Assembly: GCA_027943335.1 (NCBI GenBank)
Contig: BSBK01006342.1
Span: 930,001 to 994,000 of the forward strand
Length of the DNA stretch: 64,000 bases
Direction of reading: 5' to 3'
Origin: Chamaecyparis obtusa
Lineage: Eukaryota > Streptophyta > Pinopsida > Cupressales > Cupressaceae
This document shows positions 1-11,639 of the stretch, in pieces. Position 1 is the first letter of the stretch, and each line of letters starts with the position of its first letter. The notes beneath the pieces are model-generated. The model worked only from the letters and a program-made list of their open reading frames with translations, was not told the origin of the DNA and did not search any database. The position numbers and the translations under genes were made by a program.

Positions 1-440
1 ATTGTTTATAAAATAAAGTCTAAACCCTCAGGTGAGGTTGTTCCAACCTTGCAGAAAGAAGTTAAAATTTAGATTGAAGAACCCACAAATACATCCACCC
101 AGAATGTTGATAAAGAAACTGCAAATATGAAGCAAGATGTGATTAATTCAAAATATGTTCCAATTAATATGAGCAAGTTGCTATCATAGATTACTATTAA
201 AGTCCCTTCTCTAGAAATGATGAGAATAGAGGAACATCAAGAAAAGGCTCTGAATTGGGTAAATGGTGCAGTATCCATTGATACCCAGAAAACATAAAGG
301 ATTGAGAAGTAAGTAGGGACTTTGAATGATGAAAATAAAAGTCATAATGAGGAAATTATTTCTAAAATTCCCCAAATTTATTTGGACACAAATTTTGTTA
401 GTACTACAGCATGAACAATTGATCCTTTCTTCTTAACCTT

Positions 441-790
441 GTTGATAAATGGAAAGTTGTTAAAAAAAATATGATTGACTCAGGAGCATCAAACACTGTT
501 ATGCCCACAAAAGTTATGAAATCATTAGGGATGAAGGTGGATACTCCACATGGGAGATGTCAAGCAATGGATTCAAGAGAAGTACCAGATGTGGGTACTA
601 TCAAGGCTTTACCTTATAGACTGGCAGCATACCCTGGTAAACAACTGACCATGAGTATTTTAGTGGTTGATATTCCTCCTCAATATGGGATGTTATTATC
701 AAGAAAGTGGAGTGCTTCTATGGGAGGCAACATATAGTGTGACTTTTCATTTTCTACTTTTAACTTTGAGGGGCAAAATATCAAGGTCTC
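441..790 (+). pseudogene. pol: Tat-type aspartic protease
   Basis: The open stretch from 471 begins with the active-site motif IDSGASNTVMP and ends with a MLLSRKWSASMGG segment, both typical of the retropepsin domain of plant Tat elements. The enzyme would cleave the gag-pol polyprotein inside virus-like particles. A TAG at 735-737 ends the reading frame shortly after the domain, and the upstream linker at 1-440 is in another frame with several stops, so no functional polyprotein can be made. The domain itself looks nearly complete. Confidence 0.85.
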
Positions 791-954
791 CAGGGAACCT
801 AGAATTCCATACATGATTGAAGAAGAAGAAGAGGACACCATGAATTGCTTTATTGACACTAACATCAATGCTTTCAGATTCCAAGACAAGGAAATGAAGG
901 GAGGTGTTGAATCTACCCTTGTATTAGATAGATAGGGAGAATGGATTGACCTTG

Positions 955-1760
955 ACATTCTATGTACCATATATTTTGATGGGGCCAATTCAAAGGAGGG
1001 GTCTGGAGCTGGAATACTACTCATATCTCCAAATGGTAAAACTTTCAAGTTCTCTTTCACTTTGCTATTTTCATGTACAAATAATGTTGCTAAATATGAG
1101 GCTTTGTTGATAGGCCTAAGGTTAGCATCAAGGCATGGTATAAAGTGTTTAAAGGTGGTGGGTGATTCTAAGTTAGTTATCTCCCAAGTTAGATCAAAGT
1201 ATGCCTCAAAGAATCAGAAGTTAAAGCAATATAGAAATGCAATATAGGATGAAATTGAGAGCTTTAATGCTTTTAACATCTATTGGATGGAAAGAAGCAA
1301 AAATAGAATGGCTGACTTGTTAGATAAGGTGGCTCTTAGGCTAGAGCATATTACATATGCAGATGTATCAAATATAGAGGTCAAATCTAGACCTTCCATC
1401 CCTAATAATATAAAAAATTGGCAAGTTTTTTCTGATGATTGGGACATATTAAGATTTTTACAATGTGAGTCTCATTTTGGTGACAAAGAAATGGATTTTA
1501 GTGCTTATGTTGATACAGTGAATGGTAAAGAGGTTGTTTTTGGAAAGGAAGTGCTACAATTGAAATTGAATAGAGTTCCCAAGGGATTAGTTGCTCTTGA
1601 AAGAGCATTTGATAATAAAGACAAAGTTTTTTCTGCCAACACTGATAAAACAAATGATCTTGAGGAAATAAATTTGGGCACAAGGATGATACCCAAAAGG
1701 GTTTACATAGGTAAATGTTTATCCCCTAGAACTAGAAAAAAAATTTATTGATCTTCTTAG
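955..1760 (+). pseudogene. pol: Archaeal-like RNase H (aRNH) plus connector to RT
   Basis: Frame 3 reads an RNase H fold with the expected acidic residues: Asp in YFDGA (about 978), Glu in KYEALLIGL (about 1098), Asp in GDSKL (about 1164) and Asp in NRMADLL (about 1314). This type, with SGAGILLISP and NNVAKYEAL signatures, is the second RNase H found in Tat elements. It lies before the RT, not next to the integrase. A TAG at about 1245 (YRNAI then stop) splits it. The connector, to about 1751, contains the PSIPNNIKNWQVF and VPKGLVALE segments known from this lineage. A frame change separates it from the RT. Confidence 0.8.
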
Positions 1761-1774
1761 GAAGTTTAGACATG

Positions 1775-3060
1775 TTTTTCATGGTCTTATGAAGACCTCA
1801 AGGCTTATAGATGACTTGTTTCAACATGAGATTCCATTAAAAGAAGGTACAAAACCTTTCAGATAGAAATTGAGACCTGTTAACCCTACCTTGGCACCTA
1901 AAATGCAAGGAGAGCTTAAAAAGATGATAGATGCTAGAATAATTAAACCTATTAGACATTCCACTTGGGTCTCAAAATTGGTTCCCGTGAGAAAGAAAAA
2001 TGGTGATATTAGGCTTTGTGTTGACTTCAGGAACCTCAACATAAATTCTTTAAAGGACAATTATGGATTACCTAATATGGAAAACATGTTGCAAAAGGTG
2101 ACTGGATCAGAATTGATGTCCATGATGGATGGTTTGTCTGGATATAATCAAGTTATGGTTAAATAATCATAGCAGTTCAAGACTGCATTTACAACCCCAT
2201 GGGGACATATGTCTATGTGAGAATGCCCTTTGGATTGACTAATGTTGGTGCCACTTTCTAGAGAGCTATGGATGTAGCTTTTTCTGACTTCATCAAAAAA
2301 TTTATGGTAGTGTATTAGGATGACCTTACAACATTTTTAGCCAAAGAGGAACAACATTTCCAACATTTCGAAAAGATTTTTATTAGAGCATTGGAATATG
2401 GAGTTTCTTTGAACCCAAAGAAATGTGCCTTCGGTGTGGTGGAAGGAAAGCTTCTAGAACATATTGCTTCAAAGGATGGAGTAAGGATAGACCCTAAGAG
2501 GGTAGAAGCTATTGACAAACTATCTCTACCAAAAAATGTTAAAGGAATCCAGGCTTTTTAGGACAAGTAAATTTTTTGAGGAGATTTATTACTAATTTTG
2601 CAGAAATTAGTATCCCTCTATCAAGGATGTTGAAGAAAGAAGAAAAATTTGAATGGAATGTTGAAGTAGTCCAGGCCTTCAATGATATTAAAAGGGCTAT
2701 TAAGCATGCCCCAATTTTGAAAACCCCATATTACTGTAAACCTCTATAGATTTTTTCTTTTGCATCTGCCCATACTATTGCAGGAGTATTGTTACAAAAA
2801 AATGTAGATGGTTTTGAGCAACCTATTTCTTTTTTTAGTAAGACCTTACAAGAAGTAGAACTAAACTATGACATTGTTTAAAAAAAAGCTTACACCTTGG
2901 TCAAGGTCATCAAAACATTTAGGTTTTACTTAGTTGGAGCCATAGTAGTTGCTTATGTCCCAAGTGTTGCAGTTAAAGATATATTGGTCCAGCAGGAAGT
3001 ATCATGAAGAAGATGTAGATGGATCAATAGAATCCAGGAGTTTAATATTGACATTCATAT
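1775..3060 (+). pseudogene. pol: Ty3/gypsy reverse transcriptase and RNase H
   Basis: From about 1870 the translation shows the palm motifs of a gypsy RT: LVPVRKKNGDIRLCVDFRNL, DGLSGYNQV, FKTAFTTPWG, and then Y-stop-DD at about 2320, where a TAG replaces the residue between Tyr and Asp-Asp. Thumb (SLNPKKCAFGV, then a segment around KVEAI-like PKRVEAIDKL) and an RNase H tail (SFASAHTIAGVLLQ, QPISFFSKTL, about 2757-2960) follow in changed frames. At least six stops and two frameshifts interrupt it. The enzyme would copy element RNA to cDNA; this copy cannot. The Y-stop-DD is most simply read as a former YQDD. Confidence 0.88.
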
Positions 3061-3063
3061 TAC

Positions 3064-4413
3064 AAAGTTGGTAAGAGGATTAGGCCTTGCAAATTTGATG
3101 GCTCAAAGCAACTTAGATGCAAATCAAATAAATGTGTTGGAGGAAGATCAAAGGCCTTTTGTTTGTAATATGGATTGTTGTGAATGGTACAAGGATATTG
3201 TCAAATACTTGCAAAAGATGATCTTACCCCCTAAGTTGGATGATAACAAGAAAAGAACTATTAGCCTTCATTCCATAAGATATGCAATCATAAGTGGTGA
3301 ATTGTAGTGGAGGAGTAATGAGGGTGTCTTGCTCAGATGTGTAGATCAAGATAAAGTCAGACTCTTACTGAATGAAATGCATAATAGAGTTTGTGGAGGA
3401 AACTATATGGAAAAGACTACAGCTCACAAGATTATTAGATCTAGTTTTTGGTGGCCAACACTTTTTAAAGATGCTCACCAGTTTGTAAAAAATGTGACCC
3501 TTGTCAAAGATTTGCTAGGAAACTTAAATTTAGTGGAAATATACCTCTCAAGCCTATTAAAGTTCAAGCCCCTTTCCAGAAGTGGGGTATGGATTTTATT
3601 GGAGAGATCCCTAATAAATCCAGTGGTGGACATTATATCTTGGTAGCAACTAATTACTTCACCAAGTGGGTTGAAGCAATTCCCTCAAAGAAAGAAACTA
3701 GTAAGGTGGTAATAGATTTTATGATGCAAAATATCCTTATTAGATTTGGTTGTCCAGAAACCATGGTGGTTGATAATGCAATGTGTTTTAGATCAGAGGA
3801 GTTTGTTGACTTTTGTCAGAAAAATGGTATCAAAATTTCATAGTCATCTCCATACCATCCACAAGGCAATGGCCAAGCTGAATCCAGTAGCAAAAGCCTG
3901 ATTAAAAATAAAAGAGCTTGGGATTATAAGTTGTTACAAGCCTTATGGGCTGATAGGGTTACAATAAAGAAAGTAATAGGGTGTGCCCCTTTTCACTTAG
4001 TCTATGGAATTAATGCAAGATTTCCCCAAAATAAATTGTTAGAAATGTATCAATTTATCTAGGCATATCATGGTGACCTAGAAGATGAAATGACTATTAG
4101 AATTAATGATCTGATCCAATTGAATGAGATAAGAAGTGATGCACGTGCCAGAAATGAGAAGATTTAGGCTTAGTGTAAGGTTTTGTATGATAGAAGGACT
4201 ACTCAGAGAAGTTTTGAAAATGGTGACTTGGTCCTGATGTGGAATGCAAGACTAGAAAATAAGGGAAAACATGGGAAATTTAATCCCATTTTGTTAGGCC
4301 CTTCCATCATTGAAGAAAAATGGGGAAAATTTTCATACTTGTTAAAAAATCTGATAGGAGAACTCATAGAATTGCCAGTCCATGGGCAATTCTTAAAATT
4401 TTATTTCTCCTAA
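3064..4413 (+). pseudogene. pol: Ty3/gypsy integrase with spacer and C-terminal domain
   Basis: After a spacer (3068-3307) the integrase zinc-binding region is seen at 3320-3520 (H...H then a C-x2-C, the latter visible only after a frame change near 3500). The catalytic core at 3589-3843 has Asp in WGMDFIGEIP, Asp in MVVDNAMCF and the Glu in NGQAESSSKS just after a TAG at about 3841. The C-terminal part at 4183-4413 ends near FENGDLVLMWNAR and the GPSIIEEKWGKFSY segment typical of gypsy integrase tails. No chromodomain is visible. TAG codons at about 3841, 4060 and 4165 break the frame. The role would be insertion of cDNA into the genome. Confidence 0.87.
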
Positions 4414-4789
4414 AAGATTCTCTAGCTTCTTGGGAAGTTTAGGTTTAGGGTTTTATGTACAATTGCTTGTTTTCAAATGAAAATTTTGAGTTGGTCTAGT
4501 CTTCCAGGAGATTCCAATTTTCTCAGTGTATCTATAGGAGATACACGTCCCCAAGTATGAGCCACTGTTAGCACTATTCAAAAATTTTGATCCTCATACT
4601 TCAAAGATTTTGGGAGCCTTTGTTTTTAAACCTAGCAATGAGTGATGTTTCTCAAAACCCTAATTTGACATGAGATTCGTTATGTTTGAGTGTTACTTTT
4701 TCACTTCCAATAACACATGCTATTATAAACCTTTATAAAATTTCTACTTTATGTGTTATGCAGTTAGGTTTTCTAAGCGAGGTCCTTTT
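4414..4789 (+). other. Non-coding stretch after gypsy integrase
   Basis: AT-rich sequence without a convincing ORF between the end of the gypsy integrase and the start of the copia LTR. It probably is the post-integrase region of the gypsy element. I see no LTR or PPT in it. Confidence 0.5.
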
Positions 4790-6103
4790 TGTTGGAGATT
4801 TTCTAGCAGGCCAGTACTGACTGTATGTTTTTCATTGATGACAACATATGGAAAGTAGCATGCATGGAAGTCTTATGTAGTAAGCCTTCAGTATATGATG
4901 CATGGACATGATATCATCATGATATCATGGGCGCAGAGGTTAATTGTAAGTACAGATAGTTATATAGCAGCTTGTGTCAGCAGTGTTTCTGATAGAGTTA
5001 TAGGTAGTGTTCTGTGTATGGTTGTCTGTACAATTGTCTTATGGTCATGTTCCCTAGGATATATGTTGAAGACATGTTAGTGATTTTTTATTTATGAATG
5101 CATAGTCTAATGATGAATGGAAGTGAAGTTATGTAGTCGCTATTCACCAGTAGTAGTTTCCTGTGTTTGTTCAGAAGAGCCGACAAAGATTTTATTGTTT
5201 CCTAAGTTGCACCTATCTTGAGGATATGCACCCTTGGATTTAAGCTTGGAGAAGTTTTATTGATGTTTGGTTAAGAGAGCATAAGTTAATTCACCTTACA
5301 AAGAAAGTTGTTGTTTTGGTAGAGCTAACAATGTGTGGCATGCGTCTATAATTATTTTATTAGACAGGTCCCAGAATGAGTTGCGTGCATAATAAAGATG
5401 ATAGAATGTTTGTTGGAGTTTATTATGGTTTCTCTAATATGATTTCAAGGTGGTTCTAATAGGCTGACTTTATTATATCATTTGGAGGAAAGATATTTAT
5501 AGGCAGTCATTTGTGATTGCTTGAGTGTGGTTCATGGTTGATTAAGTAGAGCAGAGTAGAGTGTACGAAGTGTTGAACCATCAGAAGAAGGTCTATGTGA
5601 CCAAGTAGAGTATGTGTGCTATTCATTGGAACTGATCTAGATAGCAGGTCAAAGTGCAATTCACCAAGATCTAGATATAGTGTGTATCTATTATTCAGAA
5701 GGTTGTAGCCTTCACCCATTTGAGAAGTGAGATCTCAGATAGTGCATCCTCTCCCCTAACATGGACAATTGTAAAAGACTCCTAACAGGGTCTAACCCTT
5801 AACCAGGTCTATTATACTTAACATATTGTAAAGCTACTCCTAATAGGGTAAAGAATCTTCTAGCAAGGATCATTATACTCTAGTATAGAATATTAGTGGG
5901 TATCAAGTCCCACCAGGGTTTTTATCTATTTGGGTTTCCCCAGAACCAAAATATTGGTGTTGTGTTCAAGTGTTCTTTCATTGTGTTTATGCTTTATGTT
6001 TAAGTATACTTAATTGGATAAAGAATTGAAACTTTTAGATAAATGATTCACCCCCCCACCCCCCCCCCCCCCTCTCAATTATCTCTTGGGACAATTCCTT
6101 ACA
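4790..6103 (+). repeat. 5' LTR of the copia element
   Basis: Starts with TG and ends CA just before the PBS (TTACA at 6099-6103). It aligns with 10529-11468 at the start of the 3' LTR over about 940 bp, with scattered substitutions. Near its 3' end lies a C tract (6051-6072, one A). The region 5580-5990 is related to the LTR of the element at 33035-40330. Confidence 0.9.
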
Positions 6104-6105
6104 AT

Positions 6106-6119
6106 TGGTATCAGAGCCA
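6106..6119 (+). other. Primer-binding site (initiator tRNA-Met type)
   Basis: TGGTATCAGAGCCA lies two bases after the 5' LTR end. This is the usual complement to the 3' end of plant initiator tRNA-Met, used to prime minus-strand cDNA synthesis. Confidence 0.92.
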
Positions 6120-6160
6120 AGTGCCTCAAAGAAAAATTTTAACAGCTTGAGGTTGATCGG

Positions 6161-7060
6161 ATGGCATACTTCAAGAAAGAAAGTCCTAATTTTGATGGAG
6201 AGAATTATCTTGATTGGAAGAACAAGATGGTGACCCATTTGCAGTGCATTTCTTTTGAAGTTTTTAATGTAACCATCCAAGAAGCCAAGATGGTGAATTT
6301 TCAGAAGTAAAAAGATGGATACAGCCTATAAAATTTGGAAGCACCTTGAAGACATTTTTGAAGTAGACAAACAAGAAAAGGATGTGCACAGAAAGACATG
6401 GAAGAAAAGATACAATGCATTAGAGATGATTCCTGAAGAAAATATCAAAGCTTACAATTAGAGGATTAATGAAGCAGTTGTTGGAATCAGGAACAATGGT
6501 GGAGAGATTTCTGAGGAAGACATTATGGACAAGTTGATGACTACTCTTACTCCAGAATATGAGAGAAAGATACACATCCTTGATGAGACCATGCAGCTTA
6601 CATCAAGTTTTAAGAGAGAGACCTTGATCAGCAAAATCTTAGCTTTTGAGATTTCAAGATTGAAGACAGAACCAAAGAGTGAGACAAATTTCAAAGCAAC
6701 AGTTCATGGTAAGAAATTTGCAAACACTTCTGGTAATTTTGATGATGATGATGAAGATAAAACACTAGATGATTTTATTTCCACAATTGCCAAAAGAGAA
6801 AAGAAAGGAAAAGGAAAATATGAATGTCAATTACCATTTAAGTGTTTTTCATGTAATAAGATTGGTCACTTTGCATCTAAGTGTCCCACTAGAGCTAGAA
6901 AGTTCAAAAAGGATTATAAGCCTAAGTATTCTAAGGAATGCTACTATGCTAGAGATGGAGTCTTAGATGAAGAATTAGGTGAAGAAGAAATTGGATTCAT
7001 TTCTATTGTAGACAAAACAAATATTAAGTCAATTCCTAAAAATGAGAAAGTGAATCAAGA
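6161..7060 (+). pseudogene. gag: Copia gag with CCHC zinc knuckle
   Basis: The likely start is the ATG at 6161 (MAYFKKESPNFDGENYLDWK), a classic copia gag N-terminus. A frame change near 6310, just upstream of an AYKIWKHLED segment, and a TAG near 6461 break the first part. An open run from 6525 covers the rest of gag and the protease. The zinc knuckle CFSCNKIGHFASKC (about 6843-6884) fits C-x2-C-x4-H-x4-C. It is preceded by an Asp-rich stretch (about 6739-6756) and a Lys-rich stretch. The product would form virus-like particles and bind element RNA. Confidence 0.88.
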
Positions 7061-7640
7061 GCTAGCATTGATTTCCCAAGTAGATATAAGAATATACTGG
7101 ATTATAGATAGTGGTTGTTCACATCACATGATAGGTGATAAATGTAGGTTTGTTCATTTGGAAAAATACAATGGAGGTATGGTCAGATTTGGAGACAACA
7201 CTCCTAAACCTATAGTTGGTAGAGGAGCCATTACTTTGGATGGAAAGAATAGTATTGATGATGTTCTTTATGTTGATGGTTTGAAACATAACCTTCTCAG
7301 TGTTGGACAGTTACTTGGTAAAGGCTATTAGTTGGAGTTCAAAGATGACAAATGTATCATTAACAACAAAGATGGTGTTATGATTGCATCAGGCACAAAG
7401 ACAAAAGGTAATGTTTTTCAACTCAATTCAGAAGCAAGTTGTTTTTTTGCTATAGTTGATAACAGTTGGTTGTGGCATAAAAGACTATGTCATATCAATT
7501 TTGATAACATAGTAAAGATAAGAAATGTTAAAGAAGTAAGAGATCTACCTAGCATAGAAAAGCCAGTTGATACTATATGCAGGGAATGTGTGATGGGGAA
7601 GCATGTGAGAAATCCATTCAAGAGAAAGTAGAATTCAGTA
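7061..7640 (+). pseudogene. pol: Copia protease and start of integrase
   Basis: The aspartic protease motif WIIDSGCSHHM has its Asp at 7107. The domain continues to LKHNLLSVGQL, where a TAG at 7329-7331 interrupts. The integrase pre-domain follows: LWHKRLCHINF gives the HH pair (about 7473-7495) and ICRECVMGKH gives the CC pair (about 7578-7590), forming the zinc-binding motif. A TAG at 7629-7631 (RK-stop-NS) probably replaces Gln. Confidence 0.88.
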
Positions 7641-8555
7641 GAGAACAAGTTGGATCTGATTCATATAGACCTATGTGGACCAACTCAAACAAGATCATAC
7701 TATGGTGAAAGGTATTTTATTTTGTTTGTTGATGATTATACTAGGATGATGTGGGTTGTGTTCTTAAAAGATAAGTTAGAAGCTTTTGAGAAGTTAAAAT
7801 ATTCAAAGCTAAGGTTGAGGATGAATCTGGATTAAAGATAAAATGTTTGAGATCAGATAGAGGAGGAGAATTCACCTCTGATAGATTCTATGAGTACTGT
7901 GAAGAACATGGAATAAAGAGATAGTTAAGTGCACCTAGAACACCTCAACATAATGGAATTGTAGAGAGAAGGAATAGGATCATTCTTGATACAGCGCACA
8001 CCATTATGATAGAAGGAAAAGTTGCACAGACCTATTGGAGAGATGCAGTCAATACAACAGTCTATACAATCAATAGAATTCAGTTAAGGCCTGGTGCTGA
8101 CAAAACACCTTATGAGCTATGGTTTGGTAATGTTACCACTATAAAATACTTTAGAATCTTTGGAAGCAAGTGCTACATCAAGAGGGATGAAGCAGTAGGA
8201 AAGTTTGATGCAAGAAGCGATGAAGGTATTTTTCTTGGTTACTCTACTACAAGTAAATCTTATAGATGTTTCAATTTAAGATTGAAAAAGATCATTGAAA
8301 GTGCTCATGTAAGGATTGATGAAAAGTTTATGATTCAAGAAAGATATCATGATTACTCACCCATGATTGAAGAAGAACCTAGACCCTCCACTAGTGAGAT
8401 AGTTATTGAGGAAATGTGTGACAGCATTGATGTGTTGTTCAATGACCTTGAGAAAAGTGAAGAAGGTACTCCTAAGGATGATGAGTCAACATCACCTAAA
8501 GTTCCAAAGTTTACATCAAGAAATCATTCCAAAAAAGACATCATTAGCAATTAGA
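7641..8555 (+). pseudogene. pol: Copia integrase catalytic core and C-terminus
   Basis: Catalytic triad: Asp in LIHIDLCGP (about 7669), Asp in LRSDRGGEF (about 7855), Glu in NGIVERRNR (about 7965). A frameshift near 7795 lies between the first two residues, and a TAG at 7921 sits before LSAPRTPQHNG. The later part from 8006 is open and includes KTPYELWFG and the FDARSDEGIFLGYS segment typical of copia integrase C-termini. The variable linker to the RT runs to 8554, where a TAG occurs. Confidence 0.88.
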
Positions 8556-9420
8556 GTGGCAAAGTCTTAACAAGATCACAAGCAAAGAACTCAGCTAGCA
8601 ATGATGTAGTATGTTTACTATCTCAAATTGAACCTTTAAGTGTTGAAGATTTTTGAAAGGATTCAAACTGGCATAATGCTATGAAATAAGAACTTGATCA
8701 AATCATTAAGAATGACACTTGGGAATTGGTCCCAAGACCTAGTGATAAGAATGTGATTGGAACAAAGTGGATATTCAGAAACAAGATGAATGAAGATGGT
8801 ACAGTAGTAAGAAATAAAGCAAGATTAGTATGTAAGGGATATGCGTAAAGAGAAGGCATTGATTATTTAGACACATTTGTACCTATGAGTAGATTATAAG
8901 CTATTAAGTTGTTTTTAGCTTATGCTATAGTTAAAAAATTCAAAGTTTATCAGATGGATGTCAAATCAACATTCTTGAATGGAGACTTAAAAGAAGAAGT
9001 ATACATTGAGCAGTCTAAAGGATTCACCTTATTAGACGGACCTAATATGGTATGCAGATTGAAGAAGGCCCTCTATGGACTTAAGCAAGCCCCTAGAGCA
9101 TGGTATGAGAGACTAGATGGATACTTAACAAAGATTGGATTCAAGAAAGGAGTGGGAGATTGTAATCTATTCATTAGAGAGACATCTAAAGGTTTACTAC
9201 TTGTAGCTATATTTGTTGATGACATTATCTTTGGAGGTAATGACAAACTTAGTGTTGAAGTTGCAAAGAAATGCAGAATGAGTTTGAGATGAGTATGATT
9301 GGTCCTATCAAGTACTTTTTGGGATTAAATGTGCAGTAGATAGAAAAATGGATTTTCATTAATCAATCAAAGTATGTGAAAGAGATAGTGAAGAAATTCA
9401 AGATGGATGATTGCAAGCCA
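8556..9420 (+). pseudogene. pol: Copia reverse transcriptase
   Basis: Motifs in order: NDTWELVPRPSDKNVIGTKW (about 8713), RNKARLVCKGYA, VYQMDVKSTFLNGDL (about 8945), LKKALYGLKQAPRAWYERLD (about 9060) and FVDD (9212-9223), the polymerase active site. Stops at about 8656 (TGA), 8686 (TAA), 8847 (TAA) and 8897 (TAA) and a frameshift near 9275 inactivate it. FVDD is intact at the sequence level. Confidence 0.9.
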
Positions 9421-10163
9421 GTGGGAACCCCTATGATTACTGGATGCAAGCTTACAAAGGAAGATGACTCACCAATAGTTGATATAACATTGTATAAGTT
9501 TATGATTTGTAAACTCATTTATCTTACTCAGACTAGACTTGACATTTCCAATTTAGTTGGTATAGTTGGAAGATTTGCAACAGAGCCTAAAAAAAGTCAC
9601 CTCATGGCAGTAAAGAGAATATTCAGATACTTGCAAGGCACTATAGATTATGGTCTATGGTATCCTAATTTAGAAAATGTTGAGCTTCATGTGTACACAG
9701 ATCTAGATTGGGCAGGATGTGTTGATGATTAAAAAAGTACTTCAGGTGGAGTAGTGTTTCTTAGTGATAGACTTGTCACTTGGACAAGAAAGAAACAAAA
9801 CTATATTTCTCAGTCAACAACAGAAGTAGAGTATGTTGCAGCAGCCTTGAATTATTCTACAATTTTTTGGATCAAGAAGATGATAAAAGATTTTAGAATT
9901 TAGATTGATTATCCTATTATTATTCACTGTGATAACACTAGCACTATCAATATGTCAAAGAACCCTGTGATGCATGCAAAGACAAAACACATTGAGATCA
10001 AGTATCACTTCCTAAGAGAGAAAGTGGCAGAGAAAAAAGTCAAGTTGGACTATGTGAGTACTAAAGAATAGTTGGCAGATATATTCACAAAGCCCTTGCC
10101 TAAGGATACTTTTGAGTATCTCAGAGGGAAGTTGGGAGTAATTCCCTTCCTTGATTCTTCTTA
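9421..10163 (+). pseudogene. pol: Copia RNase H and pol C-terminus
   Basis: Contains CKPVGTPM, the YTDLDWAGCVDD segment (about 9694), SQSTTEVEYVAAA, CDNTSTINMSKNP with HAKTKHIEIKYHFLRE, and the C-terminal LADIFTKPLP (about 10074), so the copia pol end is complete in content. Stops at 9730 (D-stop-KST), about 9901 and 10069 (KE-stop-LAD) break it; the last is CAG to TAG relative to the family consensus KEQLAD. It would degrade the RNA strand during cDNA synthesis. Confidence 0.9.
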
Positions 10164-10528
10164 GAAGGAAGCACGAATGCATTAGTCCTTAGGGACTGAT
10201 GGAAGGTTGACTACTCTACCTCAGGAGTAGTACCAGTGCTTAAAATGAGTGGCACCCTTTTCCATTGATGTCAAAGGGGAAGTATATATATAGAGTCATG
10301 AAAAACAAAAGTAAAAAGAGGAGTAATATACTAAGGGGGAGCAGCATTCAGTTATGATAGTAGGAGAGTTGAGGAAATGGAGAATATTAGAAAATATTGC
10401 AGCAGATGGAGGATTCATCTCTGGGGAAGTTTTGAAGAGGAAATGGAGAATGTTATAAAAGAAATGTTCATTTGGGTTGATGGTGGTTTTTCATTCCACA
10501 CGTTGCCATCAATGCCAAAGGGGGATAT
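10164..10528 (+). other. Post-pol spacer with polypurine tract
   Basis: Non-coding region between pol and the 3' LTR. It ends in the purine tract CCAAAGGGGGATAT at 10515-10528, directly before the LTR TG. The flanking GTTGCCATCAATG (10503-10514) is shared almost exactly with the PPT region of the element at 33035-40330. Confidence 0.85.
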
Positions 10529-11468
10529 TGTTGGAGATTTGCCAACAGGCCAATACTGACTGTATGTTTGTCATTGATGATAACATATGGAAAGTAGCAT
10601 GCATGGAAGTCTTATGTAGTAAGCCTTTAGTATATGATGCATGAACATGATATCATCATGATATCATGGATACATAGGTTAACTATAAGTATAGACAATT
10701 ATATAGAAGCTTGTGTCAGCAGTGTTCCTGATAGAGTTATAGGCAGTGTTCTGTGTATGGTTGTCCGTACAATTGTCTTATGGGCATGTGCCATAGGATA
10801 TATGTTGAAGACATGTTAGTAATGTTTTAGTTATGAACACATAGTCTAATGATGAATGCAAGTGAAGTTATGTAGTCACTATTCACCAGTAGCAGTTTGT
10901 TGTGTTTGTTCAGAAGAGCCAACAAAGATTTTATTATTTCTTGAGTTGCACCTATCTTGAGGATATGTGCCCTTAGAGTTAAGATTGGAGAAGTGTTATT
11001 GATGTTCAATTAAGAGCACATAAGTTAACTAATCGTACAAAGAAATTTCCTATTGTTTTGGTAGAGCCCACAGTGTGTGGCATGCATCTACAATTATTTT
11101 ATTAGACAGGTCCTAGAATGAGTTGCGTGCATAATAAAGCTAACAGAATGTTTGTTGGAGTTTCTTATGGTTTCTCTAATATGATTTCAAGGTGGTTCTA
11201 ATAGGCCAACTTGATTATATCATTTGGAGGAAAGATATTTATAGGCAGCCATTTGTGATTGCTTGAGTGTGGTTCATGGTTGATTAAGCAGAGTAAAGAA
11301 GAGTGTGTGAAGTGTTGAATCATTAGAAGAAGGTCTATGTGACCAAGTAGATTATGTGTTCTATTCATTGGAACTAATCTAGATAGCAGGTCAAAGCACA
11401 GTTCACCAAGATCCAGATATAGTGTGTATCTGTTATTCAGAAGGTTGTAGCCTTCGCCCATTTGAGTA
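10529..11468 (+). repeat. 3' LTR of the copia element, truncated
   Basis: Aligns with 4790-5729 of the 5' LTR. Similarity ends abruptly after CCCATTTGAG; the following sequence (TAGTTGACACC onward) is unrelated. The remaining LTR end is missing here; a more diverged copy of the missing part is at 28785-29065. Confidence 0.88.
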
Positions 11469-11639
11469 GTTGACACCTATCTCCTTCCTTGTTAGTTGTC
11501 ATCATTCTGAAGTATTTAGATGCTTCCACATGGACATTTATGAAGTGGGCTCACCATTTTTGAAGAAGTGATAAACACCTCTCAAGTTAAAGGAAAATCT
11601 GCGGTGGTCATATTACCACCAAGGAGAAGTGGTCAAAAT

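Larger units (their letters stand above)
1..4789 (+). mobile_element. Ty3/gypsy (Tat-type) retrotransposon, 3' part, disabled
   Basis: This is a plus-strand pol region read in the order gag-protease linker, aspartic protease, archaeal-like RNase H, reverse transcriptase, RNase H, integrase. That order, with an extra RNase H between protease and RT, fits plant Tat-lineage Ty3/gypsy elements. The 5' LTR and most of gag lie left of the window. The left 440 bases translate, with several stops, as the linker before the protease. At least two frame changes and many stops show it is a dead copy. No 3' LTR is recognised before the copia LTR begins at 4790, so the right end is either cut by that element or lies in a part I cannot identify. 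Family call is by motif; the clade call is inference. Confidence 0.85.
4790..11468 (+). mobile_element. Ty1/copia retrotransposon, near full length, 3' LTR truncated
   Basis: The element has a 1,314-bp 5' LTR starting TGTTGGAGATT, an initiator-Met-type PBS, gag, protease, integrase, RT and RNase H in the copia order (integrase before RT), a purine-rich tract (10515-10528) and a 3' LTR starting at 10529. Similarity between the two LTRs stops at about 11468, matching position 5729 of the 5' LTR, so roughly the last 375 bp are missing. No target duplication can be tested because the right end is lost; the 5 bases on the left are CTTTT. Coding regions carry about a dozen stops and several frameshifts. 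Lineage within copia is not settled; motifs look Tork- or TAR-like. Confidence 0.92.

Noticed and set aside
680..1060. Minus-strand ORF of 126 codons
   Set aside because: Shadow of the gypsy protease/aRNH region, which has clear plus-strand domain motifs.
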